Below are positions 1-8,309 of a DNA stretch of 64,000 nucleotides, piece by piece (position 1 is the first letter of the stretch; every line of letters starts with the position of its first letter). A program made the position numbers and the translations under genes. Source of the DNA: Synechocystis sp. PCC 7509. GTDB taxonomy: Bacteria; Cyanobacteriota; Cyanobacteriia; Cyanobacteriales; Chroococcidiopsidaceae. Under the pieces are notes generated by a model. The model saw only the letters and a program-made list of their open reading frames with translations, did not search any database and was not told where the DNA came from. Location of the stretch: the NCBI RefSeq assembly GCF_000332075.2, contig NZ_ALVU02000001.1:1507193-1571192 (forward strand), read 5' to 3'.

Positions 1-53
1 ACTCCAGCTAAAACAAATAAACCAATGGATGCAAGCGGTTTTAAGCTTTTCAT
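1..53 (-). CDS. N-terminus of an unidentified hydrophobic protein (partial, cut by window edge)
   Basis: Only the first 17 or so codons lie in the window. They read from an ATG at 53 down to base 1 and give a short basic start (MKSLKP) followed by a hydrophobic run (IGLFVLAGV), as in a signal peptide or first membrane helix. It is on the same strand as the glycosyltransferase just upstream, 66 bases away, so the two may be co-transcribed. The family cannot be named from so little sequence. Confidence 0.4.
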   Translation of the reverse strand, partial: MKSLKPLASIGLFVLAG

Positions 54-119
54 TTCTAAATAATTTTCATTATTTATTTTTGATATTAATTCATCTGTGC
101 CTACTACACACTGATCTAG

Positions 120-794
120 TTATCTTTGATACCATGTAGCAATTTTATTAGGGGAAATACCAGTAAGGTAAGCAATAATTGCTACTTGATTAATGAAAAT
201 AGTCTGAATAATTCCCAACTTTTGCCAGCGCCTTTTTGAAGTGACAACGGGAGTAGAAATAATTGCAATTTGTCCTCTGCGTCGCAAACGACAAATTAGC
301 TCAAAATCCTCCATAATTGGCAAATTAGCAAAACCACCTAATTTGTGAAATAGTTTGGCATCAAGGAATATAGCTTGATCTCCATAGGGTAACGCAAAAA
401 TGCGCGATCGCACATTTACAGCTATTTCAACTAATCTTAGCCTCCGCAAAGAACTATCAATTCTCAATGCAAACGCACCCGCCGCAATTTTTCTAGCAAT
501 TGCTTGATGAACCATAGTATCAAATTGTCTCGGCAAACGAGTATCGGCGTGCAAAAATAATAAAATCTCTCCGGTGGCGACTTGTGCGCCTAAGTTCATT
601 TGCTGGGCGCGATTAGCACAATTAGAGAGCAAAACCTTAACTCCCAAGGCTTGCGCTATTTGTACTGTATTGTCTTGGCTACCACCATCAACAACAATTA
701 CCTCTGCATTTTTTGTACTGGCGAGGGTATCGGCAATATTTTCGGCTTCATTTAAAACCGGAATAATTACAGAAATACGAGTAGGATGGGTCAA
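120..794 (-). CDS. TIGR04283-type family 2 glycosyltransferase
   Basis: The 224-residue protein begins with the GT-A nucleotide-sugar binding pattern: PVLNEAENI near residue 12, VVDGGSQDNT near 35 and an LHADTRLP metal-binding segment near 80. An acidic MEDFEL motif near 162 fits the catalytic base region. Length and motifs match the TIGR04283 family of soluble glycosyltransferases, which in some bacteria are linked to arsenosugar formation. That specific role is not shown here because no arsenic gene is adjacent. The sugar donor and acceptor are unknown. The C-terminus carries a basic, partly hydrophobic tail that could associate with membrane. Confidence 0.8.
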   Translation of the reverse strand: MTHPTRISVIIPVLNEAENIADTLASTKNAEVIVVDGGSQDNTVQIAQALGVKVLLSNCANRAQQMNLGAQVATGEILLFLHADTRLPRQFDTMVHQAIARKIAAGAFALRIDSSLRRLRLVEIAVNVRSRIFALPYGDQAIFLDAKLFHKLGGFANLPIMEDFELICRLRRRGQIAIISTPVVTSKRRWQKLGIIQTIFINQVAIIAYLTGISPNKIATWYQR

Positions 795-1038
795 AATCTA
801 GTTATTATCGCCAGGAAAACGGAACAATTTTACAGGAAATGTAGTCAACAATAACAAAAATTGTCATCGGTCAAATCATCGATCGTAAGTATATTAGCTA
901 GAGAGACTGAGTTAGAATAGTTCTCAGTACAAAGAGTAGTGAAAAGTCTTTATTTGACTTTAAGCAAATAGCGTTGACGATCGCTTCTTATCCTACAACA
1001 CAAGATTAAAGGCTTTTTAAGTCTGTTTTTTACTCATC

Positions 1039-1491
1039 ATGCTTACCCAACATCGCTTGCCTGTAAGTCTGTCTCTAGTCTCCACAGACCTACCTCTGTG
1101 GTCAGTTGTAGAAACTTTTGCAACACTATATCAAAAAACCTGTGAGCAGTTCCATATAGTCTTACATGAACCACCTTTGCAGCATCTAGAAGTAGCTACT
1201 CCCCGTTTGCTGTGGCTAGATATTTCCCCTCATCGAGTGACTATGAGTATGCAAGCAAGTGGAAAAGTAAGTTATCGTCATTCATGGCAACAAGGGACTT
1301 ATGGCTATAGCTATTATTGGCTGCAAAGTCAGTCGTTCAAACCTCAAGAACAACTGCGATTGCGAAATTTTACTTGTAATTTAAAACTTGTAGGGCGGAC
1401 AATACCCGAAAATTTGCGCTTGGAATATGAGTTGTGGTCGGAAAAAGTGCAAATGGGACGCTATACATTGAATTTAGATATTCATCATTAA
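1039..1491 (+). CDS. Conserved-looking cyanobacterial protein of unknown function
   Basis: A 150-residue protein I do not assign to a named family. It has no signal peptide or membrane helix. It is rich in aromatic residues, with a GTYGYSYYWLQ stretch near residue 90, and has alternating hydrophobic patterns that suggest a mostly beta structure. It begins at an ATG after a 245-base gap and stands alone, with the iron gene block starting 100 bases downstream on the same strand. Codon use and HIP1 content of the surroundings look native, so it is likely a real gene. Confidence 0.6.
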   Translation: MLTQHRLPVSLSLVSTDLPLWSVVETFATLYQKTCEQFHIVLHEPPLQHLEVATPRLLWLDISPHRVTMSMQASGKVSYRHSWQQGTYGYSYYWLQSQSFKPQEQLRLRNFTCNLKLVGRTIPENLRLEYELWSEKVQMGRYTLNLDIHH

Positions 1492-1549
1492 CTTATTGAG
1501 AATTATTGACGATAAGAACTGCGATCGCCTATACTAACCATTGGACGTA

Positions 1550-1568
1550 ATTGCAAATAATTTGCAAT
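1550..1568. promoter_or_regulatory. Perfect 19-bp palindrome upstream of the iron gene block
   Basis: ATTGCAAATAATTTGCAAT is a perfect inverted repeat centred on A1559. It ends 27 bases before the ATG of the multicopper oxidase gene. Its place and AT-rich dyad make it a candidate operator for a dimeric repressor. Because the genes downstream handle iron, a Fur-type regulator is a reasonable guess, but the sequence is not a close match to the classical GATAATGATAATCATTATC box. Confidence 0.5.
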
Positions 1569-1595
1569 AAATAGTAATCAGCGCGATCACACAAT

Positions 1596-2597
1596 ATGGG
1601 CAACGATACACTACAAGCTAAGGCACAGCTACGATTGAGCCGCCGACAATTTTTAGAAATTGCTTTAGCTGGGGTAGGTATTACGGGCGCAGCCCTTGCT
1701 TATCAAGCAATTAATCAAAAGTCTGTACCTGTGCGGATTCCCAATAGTTCATCTAGCGACTTGCCAGAAGATAGCAATAATCCGATGGCAATAGTGCGAG
1801 ATTTTGATTACGGGACGGTAAAACAGGAAAAAGGACGGACGATTAGAGAGTTTAAAATTGTTGCGGAAAATTCCACAATTGCTTTAAATAGCGCGGTTAA
1901 TTTTAATACTTGGAATTTTAACAATCGGATTCCAGGGCCAACATTAAGGGCAACTCAGGGCGATCGCATCCGCGTAGTATTTTACAATAATGGCGGACAT
2001 TCCCATTCTATGCACTTTCACGGCATTCATCCGGCGGAAGCTGATGGTTTGCGCCCAGTACGTCACGGAAATGCCGCAATTTACGAGTTTGATGCCGAAC
2101 CTTTTGGCGTTCAATTGTACCATTGCCATACTGACCCCGTAACGCGGCATATTAGCAAGGGATTGTATGGAATGTTTATTATCGATCCTCCTAAACCCCG
2201 CCCCCCAGCCGATGAGATTGTATTAGTTATGGGAGGATTTGACACAAACGACGATAACATTAATGAGTTTTACGCTTTTAACGGACTACCAAATTATTAT
2301 AAAACTCATCCGATTCCTATCTATCAAAATCAGCTAGTGCGGCTTTATTTACTCAACATGATTGAGTTCGATCCGGTGGCTACTTTCCACCTCCATGCTA
2401 ACTTTTTTCAAGTTTATAAAACGGGTAGAACTCTTAAGCCTACAGAAGAAAGCGATGTAATTACAATGGGGACGGCGGAGAGACATATTTTAGAATTTGC
2501 TTACAAATATCCGGGCAAATATATGTTCCATCCTCATCAAGATGCGATCGCGCAATCAGGTTGTATGGGTCTATTTGAAGTTATCCCAGCTAGTTAA
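1596..2597 (+). CDS. Tat-exported multicopper oxidase, probable ferroxidase
   Basis: The 333-residue protein starts with a twin-arginine signal (SRRQFLEIALAG, Arg16-Arg17), so it should be exported folded. It then has two cupredoxin domains. Copper-ligand motifs are visible: HFH at 140-142, HCH at 176-178 with His185, HLH at 265-267 and HPH at 312-314. The only HCH cysteine (Cys177) is in the first domain, which suggests the type 1 copper is there, as in short two-domain multicopper oxidases. The lipoprotein, ferritin-like and FTR1 genes downstream point to Fe(II) oxidation coupled to permease uptake. A laccase or copper-detoxification role is the main alternative. Confidence 0.82.
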   Translation: MGNDTLQAKAQLRLSRRQFLEIALAGVGITGAALAYQAINQKSVPVRIPNSSSSDLPEDSNNPMAIVRDFDYGTVKQEKGRTIREFKIVAENSTIALNSAVNFNTWNFNNRIPGPTLRATQGDRIRVVFYNNGGHSHSMHFHGIHPAEADGLRPVRHGNAAIYEFDAEPFGVQLYHCHTDPVTRHISKGLYGMFIIDPPKPRPPADEIVLVMGGFDTNDDNINEFYAFNGLPNYYKTHPIPIYQNQLVRLYLLNMIEFDPVATFHLHANFFQVYKTGRTLKPTEESDVITMGTAERHILEFAYKYPGKYMFHPHQDAIAQSGCMGLFEVIPAS

Positions 2598-2629
2598 CAA
2601 AGTTTTTCCAATAACACTAAATAAGTACC

Positions 2630-3637
2630 ATGTCTATTATCAAGTTTTTGTTTCTCACTTTGGCGGCGGCTATGCTTTCAGTTTTATTTAGCTGCAATCA
2701 AACGCCGTCAGTTGTAGCACCAAATGTCTCGCCTAGTAACGTTTCTAGCCCGGCGGTAGTAGCAACAGGCAAAAACAAAATCAATATCAACAATGCTATT
2801 TTGTCGGAGTTAGATAAACTAGAGGCAAAGTTAGGTATTCCGGCTTTATCTAATCAAATTCAAGCGCAACGTCCTTATGGAAGCCCAGAAGAATTAGTAA
2901 GTAAAAAAGTTATTAGTCAAGCGCAATACGAGCAAATTAAGGACATTGTGACAATTGAAGACATTGTGCTTACAGGTGTTGCTAAAGATGTTGATTATAT
3001 GACTAAGCTGGGATTAATGAAGGGACACTTGTTAGTAGCTAAAGAACTCTTAGATTTACAAAAACCTGCTCAAGCTGAACCTCATATTGGACACCCAGTA
3101 GAAGAAATTTATATCGATGTAGAAGACCAATTAAACGAGCGTAATGTCCCGGAATTTAAAACAAGTTTAATTAGTTTGCAAGACCTAGTAAAAGCTAAAT
3201 CGGCGAAGGTAGATACTAATTTTACTGAAGCAGTGAAATCGGTAGATAATGCGATCGCAGCTTTACCAGAAGTAATGCGATCTTCACCAGAATTTGTTTT
3301 ACAAGTAATCAATGGTTTGCTAGACACGGCTAATTCTGAATATACCGCAGCGATCGCTAATGGCAAAATATCCGCCGCTATTGAGTATCAAGACTCGCGT
3401 GGTTTTGTCAACTATGCAGAGGAGTTATACAAAGGTATTTCCAGTCAAGTAAGTGCAGGAAATGCGGACACTGATAAATCTATCACGACTAACATGAGCG
3501 AATTAACTAAAAATTGGCCCACCGTTATTCCTCCAGCAACTCCTGTCAACCCTCCATCTTTAGTTACACAGTTGATTAAAACTATTGAAAAAGAGTCGCA
3601 AAAAGTGGTAGACAGTAACACCACTGCCCAACAATAA
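2630..3637 (+). CDS. Lipoprotein with helix-hairpin-helix region, iron-block member
   Basis: The 335-residue product opens with a lipoprotein signal: a hydrophobic segment ending LFSC, with Cys22 as the likely lipidated residue. A Thr/Ser/Pro/Val-rich linker follows. Residues of about 50-110 form an HhH-like segment (ISELDKLEAKLG ... SPEELVSKKVIS) resembling ComEA-type HhH modules. The rest is helical and rich in charged residues. It lies 32 bases after the multicopper oxidase gene and 5 bases before the ferritin-like gene, so co-transcription is likely. On a surface lipoprotein in an iron cluster, the HhH fold more likely serves as a protein-interaction scaffold than in DNA uptake; this is inference. 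Confidence 0.7.
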   Translation: MSIIKFLFLTLAAAMLSVLFSCNQTPSVVAPNVSPSNVSSPAVVATGKNKININNAILSELDKLEAKLGIPALSNQIQAQRPYGSPEELVSKKVISQAQYEQIKDIVTIEDIVLTGVAKDVDYMTKLGLMKGHLLVAKELLDLQKPAQAEPHIGHPVEEIYIDVEDQLNERNVPEFKTSLISLQDLVKAKSAKVDTNFTEAVKSVDNAIAALPEVMRSSPEFVLQVINGLLDTANSEYTAAIANGKISAAIEYQDSRGFVNYAEELYKGISSQVSAGNADTDKSITTNMSELTKNWPTVIPPATPVNPPSLVTQLIKTIEKESQKVVDSNTTAQQ

Positions 3638-3642
3638 AAATT

Positions 3643-4089
3643 ATGCGCGAACTTGACACAGAAAAAGCGATCGCTTTGCTTAACTCCATCATGGAATTTG
3701 AACTAGCTGGGGTAGTACGTTACACCCACTATTCCTTGATGGTGACAGGCCCGAATCGTATCCCGATTGTAGAATTTTTTAAAATGCAAGCAACAGAATC
3801 TCTTACCCACGCCCAGCAAGTAGGGGAGATTTTGACAGGTTTAGAAGGGCATCCCAGTTTGAGAATTGCCCCAATGGAAGAAACTTTTCAGCATTCAGTA
3901 AAAAATATTCTGGAAGAAAGTTTAAATCACGAAAAGAAAGCACTAGAATTGTATAAAATATTGCTTGATACTGTCAGCGATGCCAGCGTGTATTTAGAAG
4001 AATTTGCGCGGACAATGATCGGAACAGAAGAATTACACAACATACAAATCAAAAAAATGTTGCGCGATTTTAGCGGTAATGGAATTTAA
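3643..4089 (+). CDS. Ferritin-like / bacterioferritin-type diiron protein
   Basis: A 148-residue four-helix protein. The first helix carries EFELAGVVRYTHYS, the second EFFKMQATESLTHAQQVGE, the third LNHEKKALELYKILL and the fourth EEFARTMIGTEELHNIQI. The regularly placed Glu and His residues fit a diiron site. No N-terminal export signal is seen, so it should be cytoplasmic and could store or oxidise iron delivered by the permease downstream. The start is 5 bases after the lipoprotein stop. It is shorter and more divergent than classical bacterioferritin, and no haem-ligating Met is evident. Confidence 0.78.
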   Translation: MRELDTEKAIALLNSIMEFELAGVVRYTHYSLMVTGPNRIPIVEFFKMQATESLTHAQQVGEILTGLEGHPSLRIAPMEETFQHSVKNILEESLNHEKKALELYKILLDTVSDASVYLEEFARTMIGTEELHNIQIKKMLRDFSGNGI

Positions 4090-4146
4090 GACAAAATATG
4101 ATGGCAGAGGCGGATAATTTTATTAACCCTCTGCCTTTAAAAAATC

Positions 4147-4206
4147 GGCGTTGCTAAAAATGTGACGATTTTCTTACCAATTACCCATTACCAACTCAGC
4201 AACGCC
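4147..4206. repeat. 9-bp inverted repeat with an AATTACCCATTACC-type spacer, before FTR1
   Basis: GGCGTTGCT at 4147-4155 is exactly complementary to AGCAACGCC at 4198-4206. Between them lies a CCAATTACCCATTACCA stretch, of the short repetitive type found between cyanobacterial genes; a near copy occurs after ilvA at about 20703-20719. The structure ends 10 bases before the FTR1 start codon, so it could affect translation or separate the permease transcript from the three genes upstream. Confidence 0.45.
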
Positions 4207-4216
4207 AAAACAAACT

Positions 4217-5176
4217 ATGAATTTTAGTGCAGCTATACCTACGTTTGTAATTACTCTCCGCGAAGGAGTAGAAGCAGCTTTAGTAGTAGGAATTGTCCTA
4301 GCTTGCTTAAAAAAAGCTGGGCAAAAGGGCTTAAACTCTTGGGTTTATGCGGGTGTAGGAGTAGGAATTATTGTTAGTGCAATAGTTGGAATACTTTTTA
4401 GCCTTGCAATCCCCATCATTAGCGCCGCTAATCCAAAGTACACGACGGTAGTTGAACCCTTATTAGAAGGCGGATTTAGTGTAATTGCGATCGCTATGCT
4501 GAGTTGGATGTTAGTGTGGATGACTCGCCAAGCTAGATTTATGAAAGCCCAAGTAGAAGGAACAATTAGCGCCGCTTTGCAAGACAAAAATGCTGGCTGG
4601 GGCGTTTTTACCTTAATTTTGATAGCTGTAGTGCGAGAAGGCTTTGAAACCGTACTATTTATCGCTGCCAACTTTCAACAAGGCTTATTTCCTGCTTTTG
4701 GGGCGATCGCGGGGGTAATAACTGCCGCCGCAATTGGTGTAATGCTGTTCCAATGGGGAGTTAAAATTAACATCCGTTTGTTTTTTAAAACTATGGGAGT
4801 GTTATTGCTGCTAATTGTCGCCGGATTAGTGGTAGCAGCTTTGGGACACTTTGACGTAGCTTTTGCAACGCTGTCACAAATGGATCGTTCTTCTCAAGGT
4901 TTGTGCTTTTACTACGAAAGGTTTACTAAAAACCCTTCCTGTATATTGGGTGCGAGAGTTTGGAATACATCAAAAATCCTGCCCGATGACCAGTTTCCAG
5001 GGATAGTATTTAATGCTTTATTTGGCTACACAGAAAACCTGTTTATCGTGCAAGCAATCGCTTATGTCGTGTTTTTGTTAACTATAGGTGGTATCTATTT
5101 TCAGAGTTTAGGCGGTAAAGTAAGTAAAAAAATTGAAAATTCGCCTCAATTACCGTTAAAAACTAGACCCGATTAA
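4217..5176 (+). CDS. FTR1-family iron permease
   Basis: A 319-residue integral membrane protein with about seven hydrophobic segments. It has the two REGxE iron-binding motifs of the family, REGVEAALVVG near residue 12 and REGFETVLF near residue 140, the latter right after a charged loop. FTR1 proteins import iron oxidised by a partner ferroxidase, and such a candidate, the multicopper oxidase, is the first gene of this block. A 127-base gap with an inverted repeat separates it from the ferritin-like gene, so it may have its own signal. The Cys pair near 230-245 (GLCFYY, PSCIL) lies in a predicted external loop. Confidence 0.88.
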   Translation: MNFSAAIPTFVITLREGVEAALVVGIVLACLKKAGQKGLNSWVYAGVGVGIIVSAIVGILFSLAIPIISAANPKYTTVVEPLLEGGFSVIAIAMLSWMLVWMTRQARFMKAQVEGTISAALQDKNAGWGVFTLILIAVVREGFETVLFIAANFQQGLFPAFGAIAGVITAAAIGVMLFQWGVKINIRLFFKTMGVLLLLIVAGLVVAALGHFDVAFATLSQMDRSSQGLCFYYERFTKNPSCILGARVWNTSKILPDDQFPGIVFNALFGYTENLFIVQAIAYVVFLLTIGGIYFQSLGGKVSKKIENSPQLPLKTRPD

Positions 5177-5180
5177 GCTT

Positions 5181-5963
5181 ATGAATAGTACGGCATTAGT
5201 CAAAGAATTATTTACGCATCCAGTTAAAGGTTTAACTCCCCAAAAATGCGATCGCGTATTTTTGCAAGTAGAACATGGTATCCCAGGCGATCGCGCTTTT
5301 GCCTTAATGTATGAAAGCGTTACTACCGATGTTCCCGACACTGCGATACCTTGGATGCAGAAAAAAAACTTTGCCATGCAGTGCGATTTACCAGTTTTAG
5401 CAGCTTTAAATTGTCAGTACGACAGCAATACAACTATTTTGACAGTTAAACAGAACGATAGAGAGTTAGTAAGTGCTGCAACTAATAATCAAGCAGGACG
5501 CGATCGCCTAAGTAGCTTTTTTAGCGAGTATATAGCCCCCCACCGCCCTCAAAAAGGAACTTTGCGCCTAATTGGAGATCCAGAAGGTAAAACTCGGTAT
5601 AGCGATCGCCAACCTGTGCATATATCCTTAGTTAGTCAAGCAACTTTAGACGCACTTTCTAGCGCCGCAGGACAAGAAATAGATGCACGGCGATTTCGCC
5701 CTAATGTTGTCCTAGAAGGAGTACCAGCTTGGGAAGAATTTAATTGGGTAGGACAAGAATTACAAATAGGACAAGCAAGAATTAGGATCTCTGCGCCGAT
5801 TACTCGCTGCTTGAATATTGATGTCAATCCCGATACCGGAGAACAAGATATTAAGCTTTTTTCTTTGTTAAAGCAGCACTTCCAGCATCAAGAAACGGGC
5901 GTAGTAGCGCAAGTAATTAGTAGCGGCGATGTAGCGGTAGAGGAGCGCTTGATTAGAGAGTAA
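5181..5963 (+). CDS. MOSC-domain protein
   Basis: The 260-residue protein has a MOSC N-terminal barrel (LFTHPVKGL, PGDRAFAL) followed by a MOSC domain (RRFRPNVVLEG, then ITRCLNIDVN with the conserved Cys near residue 214). MOSC proteins are related to the C-terminal domain of molybdenum cofactor sulfurase and bind sulfur carried by a Cys. It starts 4 bases after the FTR1 stop and so is probably read with it, although no iron role for MOSC proteins is established. The substrate is unknown. Confidence 0.85.
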   Translation: MNSTALVKELFTHPVKGLTPQKCDRVFLQVEHGIPGDRAFALMYESVTTDVPDTAIPWMQKKNFAMQCDLPVLAALNCQYDSNTTILTVKQNDRELVSAATNNQAGRDRLSSFFSEYIAPHRPQKGTLRLIGDPEGKTRYSDRQPVHISLVSQATLDALSSAAGQEIDARRFRPNVVLEGVPAWEEFNWVGQELQIGQARIRISAPITRCLNIDVNPDTGEQDIKLFSLLKQHFQHQETGVVAQVISSGDVAVEERLIRE

Positions 5964-6322
5964 ATAGGGTGCGCGATCGCCAAATAGATTAAGACGTTTG
6001 ATCGCTAAGTCGCCGTCATCAGGAATTCACTCAATGGTGTACTTTTAGACCACCTTCGCAGATGGGCGATCGCTCGAAAAAAAGGTAAATTATCTAGTAA
6101 GCTTAAAAGCTAAACTAGGTATGTATATAATTGGTGTACTGTATCTCGGTTTCTAACCATAACACAATACAAAGATACTATTGGAACTAGGAAGTTACTT
6201 TAAGTTTTACAGATAAATGCAAGCACGCTCGTTTAGAGGTTGTTAAGCTTGGTGATGAACATAAAAAAATGAACAATCTATTATTTTTCATAGGTAAAAT
6301 CATTTTTGATTAAAGGTACATA
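5964..6322. other. Intergenic stretch with no gene seen
   Basis: This gap of about 360 bases has two HIP1 sites, near 5975 and 6066, and then becomes AT-rich and HIP1-free. I find no open frame of useful length, no tRNA and no clear terminator. The change in composition near 6100 coincides with the start of the TIGR04255 cassette and may mark its left border. Confidence 0.5.
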
Positions 6323-7075
6323 ATGAGGCTTGCTAATTCTCCAATTGTTGAAGCAATATTCGATATAAAGGTCGAATTATCTGATGAGTTTCAAGTAAAC
6401 GAACTTTTAGCATTCCGGGAAAAAGTCGGAGGAAAATATCCTAATAACAAACCACAGATGGAGTTTTTGGGGCAGCTTAATTTTGAAGTAAATTTACCTC
6501 TAGAAATTCAATCATCATCCAGTCATTTAGGGTTTATTTTTATTTCTGATGATGAAAAAAAGATTGCTCAAGTTAAATTGGATGGCTTTACTTTTAGTCA
6601 AGTCAAACCATATCAAAATTGGAAAGATTTTTATGAAGAAGCTTACAAGCTATGGCAGTTCTATGTAGAAATTGCAGCTCCTAAAGCGGTAAAGCGTGTT
6701 GCTTTACGGTATATTAATCGAATTTTAATTCCTTCAGCAGAACAAATAAATTTAAAAGATTATATGAGAATCTTACCGGAGACTCCTGATACATTTTCAG
6801 TAACAATATTAGACTATTTTCTAAGAATCGTGGTAGCTAATCAAGAAGATAGTAACGTCAGAGCAATTATTAATCAAACTATTCCAAGAGATGATCAATT
6901 AGATTTAGAAAAGGATAGCATACCTTTAATTTTAGATATTGATGTATTTCAAGAAAACGATCTCACTATGGATGATACTGAAATTAGAAATATATTTGAA
7001 AATAAATTGCGTAAGTTTAGAAGCAAAATATTTGATGAGAGCATAACAGATAAAACAAGGAGTCTTTTTCAATGA
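6323..7075 (+). CDS. TIGR04255 family protein
   Basis: The 250-residue protein opens with RLANSPIVEAIFDIKVEL, the typical beginning of TIGR04255 proteins. A mid-protein KRVALRYINRI segment near residue 130 is also characteristic. The biochemical role of the family is not established; members are patchily distributed and often sit in accessory DNA. No signal peptide or membrane helix is present. The stop codon overlaps the start of the next gene (ATGA), so the two are translationally coupled. The gene is AT-rich and lacks HIP1 sites, unlike most of the window, which suggests transfer. Confidence 0.75.
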   Translation: MRLANSPIVEAIFDIKVELSDEFQVNELLAFREKVGGKYPNNKPQMEFLGQLNFEVNLPLEIQSSSSHLGFIFISDDEKKIAQVKLDGFTFSQVKPYQNWKDFYEEAYKLWQFYVEIAAPKAVKRVALRYINRILIPSAEQINLKDYMRILPETPDTFSVTILDYFLRIVVANQEDSNVRAIINQTIPRDDQLDLEKDSIPLILDIDVFQENDLTMDDTEIRNIFENKLRKFRSKIFDESITDKTRSLFQ

Positions 7076-7614
7076 GTTCAACACTTACTATACTAAAAGA
7101 CGAAAAAAATACTTTTACTAACTCTAGTCAAGGTACAAGTAAAGAGCAGGGAATAATCATTCATGAGGCTAAAAAAGCAATAGCTCATGTACGAATGACT
7201 CGGTTGTCAATGTCTTCTGTCTCTTACCATTTATTTAGTAGCTCAAATATTTCTGAATTTGAGGATAGAGTTGAGGAAATCTATAATCAGCTATTAGAAG
7301 GTCGTACACTATTTTCGGATAGAGATATAAGCTTTCTAGAGGCAATAATTGATCGATTAACAATTTCACAATTGTTAGCTTTAGCAAGGCTTTTTGGACC
7401 TTTCCTGGAAAAAAATCGCTACTCACAAAAAGCTAGTAGTATGATAAAAAAGCTCCTTCGGCATTCTTGTCCAGAAGCAAGATATGCAGCATTAGAAGCA
7501 ATAAGTTTTGCTTTAGGTGAAGTGTCAATTGCTGAAAGTATGCTTGAGGAAGCAAAAGACATACTTAAAAATGAGACAAGTTCTTTTGTATTGGATTATT
7601 TAGAGTCACTATAG
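7072..7614 (+). CDS. Unknown protein coupled to TIGR04255
   Basis: A 180-residue protein whose ATG overlaps the TGA of the TIGR04255 gene by four bases. The N-terminal 60 residues are Ser/Thr-rich and look disordered. The rest is helical and resembles ARM/HEAT-like alpha repeats (ISQLLALARLFGPFLEK; CPEARYAALEAISFALGE). I do not recognise a named family. Tight coupling to its neighbour suggests the two products act together, with the helical part perhaps a scaffold. HIP1-free and AT-rich like its neighbours. Confidence 0.65.
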   Translation: MSSTLTILKDEKNTFTNSSQGTSKEQGIIIHEAKKAIAHVRMTRLSMSSVSYHLFSSSNISEFEDRVEEIYNQLLEGRTLFSDRDISFLEAIIDRLTISQLLALARLFGPFLEKNRYSQKASSMIKKLLRHSCPEARYAALEAISFALGEVSIAESMLEEAKDILKNETSSFVLDYLESL

Positions 7615-7623
7615 GATTTATGA

Positions 7624-8133
7624 GTGCTACGGTACTATAGAAGCGTTGGTAGTCTTACTAAATGGCAAAAAGGCAGAGAGATGCGTGCTATTCCAGATGA
7701 ATATGCAAGCGCTTATTTAAAAGATATCAAGCAGGGAACCGGACTTCCTTCTTTATGGCTGGCGGAAAGCGAGTGTGATTTGGAAAAGATTGCCCTAGGA
7801 ATACTACTAAGAAAGGGCAATCTTGACAATATTAGATTAGTTGGCTTCGATAGTAATTGTTTTAGCACCGTAGGCATTCAAGTAAAACAGAAAGACGATC
7901 TTGAATTTCCAGTACATACAGTATGTCACCTTCACCACGAACTATCTACTTCGGAAGATGAAAAGTTAAAATCTGCTATAGAGATTTTTTTTAGAGGTGA
8001 AGGTGGATTTAAAGAATTTTTTAAATCAAATCTAAAAGATACTAATATGCGCCTAATTTCTGCTAAACATATTGGTGAAGTGACAGATGCCTACAAAGGA
8101 AAAGCTCAAGAATGGGGACGCATCTCTAGTTAA
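7624..8133 (+). CDS. Unknown third member of the TIGR04255 cassette
   Basis: Read from a GTG at 7624, with a TAGGA ribosome site just before it, this gives 169 residues. An ATG at 7681 (MRAIPDEYASAYL) is an equally plausible start and would give 150. A competing ATG at 7620 runs into a stop after six codons. The protein has a mixed alpha/beta pattern and a CHLHHEL segment near residue 100 that could bind metal, but I recognise no family. It lies 9 bases after the previous gene and seems to end the cassette. Confidence 0.6.
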   Translation: MLRYYRSVGSLTKWQKGREMRAIPDEYASAYLKDIKQGTGLPSLWLAESECDLEKIALGILLRKGNLDNIRLVGFDSNCFSTVGIQVKQKDDLEFPVHTVCHLHHELSTSEDEKLKSAIEIFFRGEGGFKEFFKSNLKDTNMRLISAKHIGEVTDAYKGKAQEWGRISS

Positions 8134-8183
8134 AAAGCAAGAACTTTATCATTAAATGTTTTGATTGTTTTGTCTTAAAGCAA

Positions 8184-8268
8184 CGGAGAAGGGGAGATTC
8201 GAACTCCCGGAAGCTTTCACTTCATCTGATTTCAAGTCAGACGCAATCGACCACTCTGCCACCTCTCC
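8184..8268 (-). tRNA. tRNA-Ser (UGA)
   Basis: Reading the minus strand from 8268 gives acceptor GGAGAGG pairing with CCTTCTCC before a G discriminator. The D arm is GGCAGAGTGGTCGA, the anticodon loop is CTTGAAA (anticodon TGA), there is a long variable arm, and the T arm contains GTTCGAATC. The length of 85 nt with a long variable arm is typical of serine tRNA. The CCA end is not encoded. It directly follows the HIP1-free cassette. Confidence 0.95.
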
Positions 8269-8309
8269 AATTTATCAGTCGGTCAAAACTGACAGATAAC
8301 CATCATACC

